Part shown: piece after piece, positions 57,560-64,000 of the stretch
Layout: each line of letters opens with the position of its first letter
Numbering within the stretch: position 1 is the first letter of the stretch
From: Bombyx mori
Lineage: Eukaryota; Arthropoda; Insecta; Lepidoptera; Bombycidae
Reading direction: 5' to 3'
Assembly: GCF_030269925.1 (NCBI RefSeq)
Contig: NC_085118.1
Span: forward strand, 17,605,001 to 17,669,000
Length of the DNA stretch: 64,000 nucleotides
The notes under the pieces: model-generated
What the model was told of the DNA's origin: nothing
Databases searched by the model: none
The model's input: the letters and a program-made list of their open reading frames with translations, nothing else
Made by a program: the position numbers and the translations under genes

Positions 57560-58031
57560 TTTAACATTACGGAAACAGTCAACTTTAACTACTCTTAGTT
57601 AAGGAAACAGCATTACTACACCGATATAACAATATAAGTATGAAATAATTCAATTAATAAATAACTTCATTATTAATTATTTTAATTGAATTACTTTCAT
57701 TTTTTTATAAATTAATATTAAAATGAATATTAATTATTAAATTAATTAAATTTATAATCATTTTAAATAATATAAGTGATATTACCATTTATATATAAAC
57801 ATTATATTAATAATAATTAAATAGTTTTTGGGTCGAGAAGCGCCTTCGAATCTATGGAGCAATATGCGTAAAGGACACAGCCCACACTTTTGGTAGACTA
57901 ATAATAAATCACATATAAGTTTAAATGTGTTAGGGTGCTAGGAGATACAATCTGCTTTAAGTTGCCACTTATAAAGCATAGCATTTAGTGGACTAAATTA
58001 AGAACAGTGCAGTCGCCCTCCACCGAAGGCT
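57560..58031. other. Very AT-rich sequence, no gene
   Basis: 57620-57830 is almost entirely A and T with overlapping short palindromes (such as AATTAATAAT and ATTATTAATTATT). Confidence 0.6.
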
Positions 58032-58130
58032 GCCACGCCGAGCGACTGCCAAGCGACCGCATAGCGACTGTTGAGCGACTGCCACGCGACCGCATAGCGA
58101 CTGTTGAGCGACTGCCGAGCGACTACCGAG
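58032..58130. repeat. Short tandem repeat, 33-bp units built of GCGACYG
   Basis: Two adjacent 33-bp units (58048-58080, 58081-58113; one base different) with partial units on both sides. Within each unit, GCGACTG/GCGACCG recurs every 10-12 bp. Confidence 0.85.
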
Positions 58131-58440
58131 AGGCACCCATGGGCCGGTCGACGGTGCCCGACCCTCTACTTACAGAGACATAAACTTAGTGTCCCAATAA
58201 ACATACTTTAACAACTGGATCATGAATAAATCTTGAAACATTCGGTAAGAGCCGTAATTCACCCGACACGCGGGGCCCGCCCGTTGGTATATTGTTGACA
58301 CACAAACAAGGTCTCGTCAATTTACTATCTATGATGATTTTATGAGCAGTGGGATTATTTTCGCAAGTTAATTTTATCATCATTTACCTGTCAAATTCAT
58401 TAATTCCATGTTTAAAATGATACTTTAGATCAGATAAGAT
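58131..58440. other. No gene recognised
   Basis: The region upstream of the serine protease gene. It contains CCCAATAAA near 58193; nothing else can be supported. Confidence 0.4.
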
Positions 58441-58454
58441 ACTATTGTTTCAAG

Positions 58455-58460
58455 TATAAA
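58455..58460 (+). promoter_or_regulatory. TATA box of the serine protease gene
   Basis: TATAAA 66 bp before the ATG, giving an expected transcription start near 58485 and a short 5' UTR. Confidence 0.75.
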
Positions 58461-58520
58461 AGACACTGAAGCAATGACTGACAGCATTCTACTCGAGGGA
58501 ACCTGTAACTGGTAGTAGTC

Positions 58521-60155
58521 ATGAAGGTCTTCGCAGCAGTATTGATGGCGTTGGCGGCCGTGGTCGTGGCAGAAGAGCCCATCGAACTCGACTACCACAT
58601 CAAGATCGGTATCCCCCGGGCCGAGAGTCTTAGACGCGCCGAGGAAGCCGCTGACTTCGACGGTACCAGGATTGTGGGTGGTTCTGCCGCAAACGCTGGT
58701 GCTCACCCCCATCTTGTAAGTACCTACTGCTATCCAATACACCCTAATCCTACCGATTTCAAACTTTCATTAAAATTTTGATCGAAATATTATAGCATAT
58801 TAGTCATTTAATTGTTATTATTACTATTTTTCTACCTAATCACCGGTAGCCTAAGGGGCTGTTCCAACTTCCCGCGGACGGGTGGGTGAGCTCACAGACT
58901 TAAGCTGATAGAATTCACTGACAACAGTAACAGCAAGAGCAGTGCTTCATAGAGTCTATCACCGGATCGGAATCGCGTCCCACTGAGAAGATCTGGCGAG
59001 ATACTCAGTGCGCTGTGTCCACGTGTCTATCGCCGGATCCATAACTGTGTTAGTCCAGAGGAGAGTCGGTGACGTGTACCCTCCTGCTGGGACTCTCCGG
59101 CTGTTAGCGCACTTCTCTAACAGATTTTTCTTATTTTTCTCATATCGTAGGCTGGACTTGTGATCGCACTGACGAATGGCAGAACTTCCATCTGCGGAGC
59201 TTCCTTACTGACCAACACCCGCTCCGTGACCGCCGCTCATTGCTGGAGGACCAGGAGAGCCCAGGCTCGTCAGTTCACCCTCGCTCTTGGCACAGCTAAC
59301 ATCTTCTCCGGAGGCACCAGGGTCACCACCTCCAATGTCCAGATGCACGGCAGCTACAACATGGACACCCTCCACAACGACGTCGCCATCATCAACCACA
59401 ACCATGTTGGCTTCACCAGTCAGTACCATTATTTGTTTAATTATAATCAATCATTTTAGAGTTCCTACACCTCTAATGTGATTCTGTCTACTTCACCTCA
59501 TTACAGACAACATCCAGCGCATCAACCTAGCCAGTGGAAGCAACAACTTTGCTGGTACTTGGGCCTGGGCTGCCGGCTTCGGAAGGACCTCCGATGGTTA
59601 GTATTTATCATTACTGAAAAAAAAAACAAATAGTTAATGCTCTCATTTTGTATTCTGCGTTGACTCCGCGACTAGAAGGCGCCATGAGAGAGTGCTGATA
59701 AAATTCATTGACCATTCCAGCTGCTTCGGGAGCCAACAACCAACAAAAACGCCAAGTGAGCCTCCAGGTCATTACCAACGCCGTCTGCGCCCGCACGTTT
59801 GGAAACAATGTGATCATTGCCTCCACCCTCTGTGTTGACGGCTCTAACGGTCGCAGCACCTGCAGCGGAGACTCCGGCGGCCCTCTCACCATCGGCAGCG
59901 GCGGAAGCCGTCAACTGGTCAGTACAGTATTTTTGTTTAATTTTACTGCTTTAACTGGTTGCCTATAGATTCTCTGTTTGCTTATTTATTAGGCTAAATG
60001 CTACCTTTTATGACTCACTACATTTCCCATTTGTTTCTTGTACTTTCCAGATCGGTATCACATCGTTCGGATCAGCTCAAGGTTGCCAGAGAGGCCACCC
60101 TGCCGGCTTCGCCAGAGTCACATCCTTCAACTCCTGGATCCGGGCTAGAATTTAA
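58521..60155 (+). CDS. Secreted chymotrypsin-like serine protease (five exons)
   Basis: Exons: 58521-58715, 59151-59418, 59507-59596, 59721-59917, 60051-60155; every intron is GT-AG. The joined frame encodes 284 residues: a signal peptide (about 1-17), a propeptide to R50, then the mature start IVGG (51-54). The catalytic triad is H95 (TAAHC), D142 (NDVAI) and S236 (GDSGGP). Six residues before S236 is S230, the chymotrypsin-type S1 position (trypsins have Asp). GHPAGFARV near the C-terminus is typical of lepidopteran midgut chymotrypsins. The zymogen is probably cut after R50 by trypsin and acts in the gut lumen. Intron 1 holds a repeat fragment. Cleavage preference is inferred from the pocket only. 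Confidence 0.93.
58850..59045 (-). repeat. Jockey 3'-UTR-like repeat in intron 1 of the protease gene
   Basis: Reverse complement of the CACTGAG...GCCAGATCTTCTCAGTGGG...GATTCCGATCCGG block seen in J1 7680-7740 and at 49150. It lies wholly in the intron and does not touch the splice sites. Confidence 0.75.
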
Positions 60156-60179
60156 CTGACGAATGACCAATGATTCAAT

Positions 60180-60185
60180 AATAAA
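60180..60185 (+). terminator. Poly(A) signal of the serine protease gene
   Basis: AATAAA 25 bp after the stop codon, in an AATAATAAAATAA run. Confidence 0.8.
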
Positions 60186-60189
60186 ATAA

Positions 60190-60519
60190 TTTCATTAACA
60201 AAAAAAAAACTTTTTTTTCGTATTTCTCAATCTCATCCACTGTAGGAAACTTGGATACAAATCCTAGTCTTGGCATAGCAGTCGTGGCTGTCGATGGACA
60301 GGGTTCCGTGTCGTCGCAACTGGGATAAGCACTCAATAAACATTAAAAAATAAAACAGTGTTGATTCACGCCACTGTGCTCCAACTGCTCAGAGTGTAGG
60401 TATTTCTTTTTTTTGCTACTCGATAGCTTAATGTTAAGCAGTATATTATGAAAGTAGCATGTAAGCAGGCAGGTTTACTAGTCCTATTGAGTAAACTGAA
60501 GATCTTCGATCGCCTAGGT
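60190..60519. other. No gene recognised
   Basis: A second AATAAA (near 60336) and AT-rich sequence; no ORF of note. Confidence 0.4.
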
Positions 60520-60990
60520 ACCGTCTCGGTCCTGTCAGTCGAGTAACTTTACCGAAGCGAGCACCTCGAATGTCCTTTGTACAAGCGAGGGTGAGACTTA
60601 ACAGCTCAAGGGCAGCTGCTTCATGCATCTACTACTGCTAAGGAGACGCGGCGAGAAGCTCAGCGGGCTGATTGATGTATGGGTTAGGGCGCACCTCGAA
60701 CTTTATGGCGAGTTTGACGAGTGCGGGCATCGGGGCTCTTATGCCTGTTCTTAATGCTAAAGGTGCAGGCGTCTAATGATCGGATGGATCCGTAAGGACG
60801 TGTTTAGGGTATCGACGGTGACTAGCTCCTGCGTGAGCCGGGGTAGAGGAGTAGTCAGCGGTGACCACGATTAGGCGATTTTCATGACGAAACTCCATAA
60901 TGAAGTAGGGGGTACCGTTCCGACGTTGACTTCAGGTGTCTTGAGATGGATTCGAAGCCCAAGTCGTCGTGACCTGAGCTATTGATTGGC
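60520..60990 (-). mobile_element. Jockey-type relic J6 (ORF2 C-terminus and 3' UTR)
   Basis: The reverse complement follows J1 7380-7740: the GACGACTTGGGCTTCGAATC block (DDLGLES), then HDxRLIV-like sequence and the CAGCCCGCTGAGCTTCTCGCC tail, with many substitutions and small indels. It is older than J4. Confidence 0.75.
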
Positions 60991-61465
60991 AAGAGCGTGC
61001 GAGAGATCGGAGTGTAAGATTCCTTCGCCTAATGTGAGAGAAAATTCCCTTTGATTTTCCCCTTTAGTACGGCAGTGCTGGTTTAATTAATATCGATTCG
61101 CCATTTTCGGAATTACTGTCCGAGGGTGACGGTATTTCTTTTCAACTCGTGTAGTAATGTGAATTTTATTAAAAAACGTCATAAATAACCAAAGAAAGAG
61201 AATTCCGAGAGCTGGGACTTTTTTATCGGAAATTTCCTCTTTTATAATTCAATTTCTATTTCCTTGTTTATACTTGTCTTTCTATTGTATTTTAAATTTA
61301 CACTTATTATTTTACATTCTGTTTCTTTCATTGCAATTTTTCTTTAGCTTTTCATTGCATTGCCTAATTCTTTTTATATATCTTATTACATTACATTTTC
61401 CAAAATTTGCCTTTTTATTACCTCATATCTTCAATATTTCCATTTTACTTACAATACTTAAGCGG
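60991..61465. other. AT-rich sequence, no gene
   Basis: Thymine-rich tracts; the 64-codon frame at 61274 is low complexity and not supported. Confidence 0.5.
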
Positions 61466-61533
61466 TGATTATCATAATATCTTTATCTATTCTAATGTTA
61501 ACATTGGAATAGATAAAGATATTATGATAATCA
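61466..61533. repeat. 68-bp palindrome without spacer
   Basis: The two 34-bp halves meet at GTT|AAC (61499/61500) and are reverse complements with one mismatch. It is AT-rich and could extrude as a cruciform or fold as a hairpin RNA. Confidence 0.92.
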
Positions 61534-61783
61534 TATCGGCTGTCCAATTTCAAAACCTAGTATCTGACAAATTTAAAAAAAGTGTGTTTTTGCATTTTTC
61601 GACCCCTTGTAGACCATTGTAGAAGACCATCTTGTAGACAAAAACCCCCAAAAATTTGTAAAAAACGAAGTTACACAAAGTCGGAAACCTAGTATCTACA
61701 GTAAAGGTTTTCAAAATGCAAAAATTACAAGATTAGAACATAGTATATAACATCAACCATTTTAAAAACCTAATAAGTGCTTG

Positions 61784-62725
61784 TAAAGGGTGATTTTTTA
61801 GCTATTTTCTTTTTGGCAACACTGATTTTGAAAGCTCACGCATGTTTCGTGTTTTGTGTTATTGTCAAACATCTTCAGTTTGGTATATAATTTAACCATG
61901 AATCGTCTTACAAACGAACAACGCTTACAATTCATTAAATGTTATTACCAAATGCGAGCTCTGTTAAGAAAGTTCATCTCGCGTGATTCTTCCATTTTAT
62001 GGTCAGTTTAATCGACCCCCTGAAGCGGCTATTCGGGCTATTGTGACTAAATTTCGCATTAAATTTACATTGTTGGACATTAAACTACCATCACGCTTAC
62101 GTACAGTGCAAACTGAAGAAAATACCGCAGCTGTATCGGCCAGTGTTAGCGATGACCATCAATTATCGATTCGGCGACGTTCGCAGCAATTGGGCCTCTG
62201 TTACTCAACAACGTGGAAAATTTTGTGAAAGGATTTAGATGTGAAGCCTTTCAAAATACAGCTGGTGCAAGAATTGCAGCCGAAAGACATACCACAACGC
62301 AGAATTTTTGGTGAATGGGCTCTTGAAAAGTTGACGGAAGATCCACTTTTTTATTTCACGTTTGGGACCGGTTAATTGGTCGCCTAGATCGTGCGATTTA
62401 ACAGTTTAATTTAACTATTTTTTGTGGGGCTATGTTAAGGTTCATGTCTATGCTGACAAGCTCGCTTCGATCAACGCATGGGAAGACAACATTGAAGCAT
62501 TTATTCGTGAGATACCAGCCGAAATGTTGGAAAGAGTATGCCAAAATTGGTCAAGCGGATGGACCGTTTGAGGCGCAGCCGTGGTCAACATTTTCATGAA
62601 ATAATATTCAAACATTAAATTATACGGACCGTACTATCGATTCAAATAAAGATTTCATGATTTTTTCTGAATTTTATGTGTTTTTTTAAAATCATTTCCT
62701 ATAGCTATTAAAAAATCACCCTTTA
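61784..62725 (+). mobile_element. Mariner-like element, internally deleted (second family)
   Basis: Terminal inverted repeats AAGGGTGATTTTTTA...TAAAAAATCACCCTT (61786-62723) with TA on both sides (61784-61785, 62724-62725). Length 938 bp. The ends and the transposase remnants differ from the mariner at 46818. Confidence 0.88.
61898..62602 (+). pseudogene. Mariner-type transposase remnant
   Basis: Starts MNRLTNEQRLQFIK, then in other frames PFYGQFNRPPEAAIRAIVTKF, VSASVSDDHQLSIRRRSQQL and GLCYSTTWKIL. After a deletion near 62350 it continues PVNW(S)PRSCDLT and MDRLRRSRGQHFHE. The central DDD/DDE region is missing and there are several frameshifts. Confidence 0.82.
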
Positions 62726-62854
62726 GTTACTTGGATTTAAAATGGTTCATGCAGATACTAAGTCAATGAAATTGTTGAAATAAACGTCAAAACTCCCGTG
62801 AAACTTTAGTAAGTGAGAAAATCGTTGCACGTCGTTCGTGTTTTTGTCTATAAA
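62726..62854. other. Short AT-rich spacer
   Basis: Upstream of the broken gene at 62855; a CACGTCGTTCGTG inverted sequence at 62828-62840 is the only feature. Confidence 0.4.
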
Positions 62855-63730
62855 ATGAGTAAAAATCAGTTTTATAGGTCGAAATTGATCTTGAATGCTT
62901 TAAAAGAACAACATGGTGAAATGTAAGTACGCTTCAGTGTGTTTTATTATTGTCAAGGTTTTTTGTTTTCCAAAATTGCAACCTACTAGGACACATAAAG
63001 TAAATGAAGGTGCAAATATTCCAGAGGATGTTAAAACTGCATACGGGGATCACAAAGCTAAAGCAAGTAAAGCAATACAAAAGTATCAAGAAGATGCCTC
63101 CTTAGAAAATACTTCCTCTGTGAGATACTATTCGATGGATTTACAAAAAGTTATGTTGTTACCCGACATGCCTAAAGTCAAAGAATCGTTTTTCTTGAGT
63201 AGAATGATAACTTTCAACTTGACATTTGCACCAATCAGAAAGAAAACTAATGTTAATAATATTTGTATTCTATGGCATGAAGCCTATTCTGGACGAGATG
63301 CTCATGACATTGTTAATGCAATTGCAGCAATGATCGAAAAAGAAAGAGATTTGAATCATTTGATATTGTGATGTGATAATTGCACAGCTCAAAATAAAAA
63401 TTGTATCCTCTTTACATCACTTGTTACTATAATAATCTCTGAGTTTTTCAATTTAGAAAGTTTGACTTTGTAATACCTACCTAACTAAAGATCACACACG
63501 TATGTCAGCTGATGGAGTTCATGGCAATATGGAGAGGCAGATTAAAAACAAAAGATGCTGTGTACGATTTTGAAGACTATAAGAATGTAATTTTGGGTTG
63601 CAGATCGCATATTGAAGTTATCGAATTCCAAAAATCGTATGAGTGGGTAAAAAAGAAACGCATACCGCGACGCAATGATGACCTTGTTCCCATTAATAAT
63701 TTGTTGCTTAGTTCTTTGGTTGAAGTAATA
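62855..63730 (+). pseudogene. Broken intron-containing gene of a probable transposase family
   Basis: Exon 1 62855-62922 (MSKNQFYRSKLILNALKEQ...), a 67-bp GTAAGT...AG intron (62923-62989), then a frame to 63368 with YYSMDLQKVMLLPDMPKV, MITFNLTFAPI and LWHEAYSGRDAHDIVNAI. TGA (63369-63371) stops it just before CDNCTAQNKN, and the reading continues with two frame changes: HTHVSADGVHG, then VYDFEDYKNVI...CRSHIEVIEF. The conserved Asp and His positions (SMDLQ, CDNC, HxxVSADGVH) suggest a DDE-type enzyme. The family name is not recognised. In a working copy the stop codon would probably be Trp. Confidence 0.6.
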
Positions 63731-63744
63731 TTTGTAAATGGGTG

Positions 63745-64000
63745 CCGTAATATGTTTTATATTTTTTTTTATTTTTTTTTTATTGCTTAGATGGGTGGAC
63801 GAGCTCACAGCCCACCTGGTGTTAAGTGGTTACTGGAGCCCATAGACATCTATAACGTAAATGCGCCACCCACCTTGAGATATAAGTTCTAAGGTCCCAG
63901 TATAGTGACAACGGCTACCCCACCCTTCGAACCGAAACGCATTACTGCTTCACGGCGGAAATAGGCGGGGTGGTAGTACCTACCCTTGTGGACTCCCAAG
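63745..64000 (-). mobile_element. Dispersed LINE/SINE-like repeat, reverse, running off the window
   Basis: The reverse complement reads CTTGGGAGTCCACAAGGGTAGG, ...GCCTATTTCCGCCGTGAAGC..., GGTTCGAAGGGTGGGG, GACCTTAGAACTTATATCTC, ..., CCCATCTAAGCAATAAAAAA. It is the uninterrupted version of the repeat at 51541-53073. The 5' end may lie beyond the window. Confidence 0.85.

Noticed and set aside
58032..58130. CRISPR-like array
   Set aside because: The units are adjacent with no unique spacers, and the genome is eukaryotic.
61274..61622. Small hydrophobic ORFs
   Set aside because: Low-complexity T-rich sequence and a palindrome explain them.

Overview
The window looks like a retrotransposon-rich stretch of a lepidopteran genome, most likely Bombyx or a close relative. 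The evidence is the TTAGG-type telomeric motifs, R1-clade (SART/TRAS-like) and Jockey-type non-LTR elements, mariner elements, the dispersed repeat that ends in CATCTAAGCAATAAA, and a chymotrypsin-like serine protease gene of the insect midgut type. The species assignment is inference.

Positions 1-42514 form a head-to-tail array of SART-like non-LTR retrotransposons, all on the + strand. Family A has seven members: A0 (3' end only, 1-1839), A1 (13080-20058), A2 (20073-27048), A3 (27063-33877), A3' (3' UTR only, 33892-34420), A4' (ORF2 tail, 34435-35478) and A5 (35493-42514). Four of them (A1, A2, A3, A5) keep both ORFs open. At each of the five A-to-A junctions and before A1, the same 14-mer GGTTAAGGAACGCC lies before the next copy, even where that copy is 5'-truncated. 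It therefore behaves as a target-site duplication of a site-specific element. A related but distinct family B element (1844-13055) sits between A0 and A1. Its ORF1 is split by an intact Jockey-type element J1 (3150-7919, 12-bp target duplication), and its ORF2 carries one in-frame TAG.

The A and B RNAs show several structural features. A 5'-UTR hairpin has 22-23-bp arms and a loop made of TAGG/TTAGG-like units. A compact module just inside ORF1 could fold as two hairpins plus an H-type pseudoknot that shares an eight-G run; it also occurs, with different hairpin sequences, in the antisense Jockey-type element C. In family A the overlapping stop-start TAATG lies in the loop of an 11-bp hairpin, and a GC-rich hairpin lies near the poly(A).

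Positions 42515-58000 are a graveyard of older insertions: element C (minus strand), Jockey relics J2-J5 and J7, Ty3/gypsy-like remains, a mini LTR element with a 4-bp target duplication, an internally deleted mariner, and a SART-like relic joined to another LINE.

Positions 58440-60190 hold the only ordinary host gene recognised: a five-exon secreted chymotrypsin-like protease with TATA box and poly(A) signal. Positions 60200-64000 contain another Jockey relic (J6), a near-perfect 68-bp palindrome, a second deleted mariner, a broken intron-containing gene of a probable transposase family, and a dispersed repeat at the right edge. No tRNA, rRNA or CRISPR was recognised.
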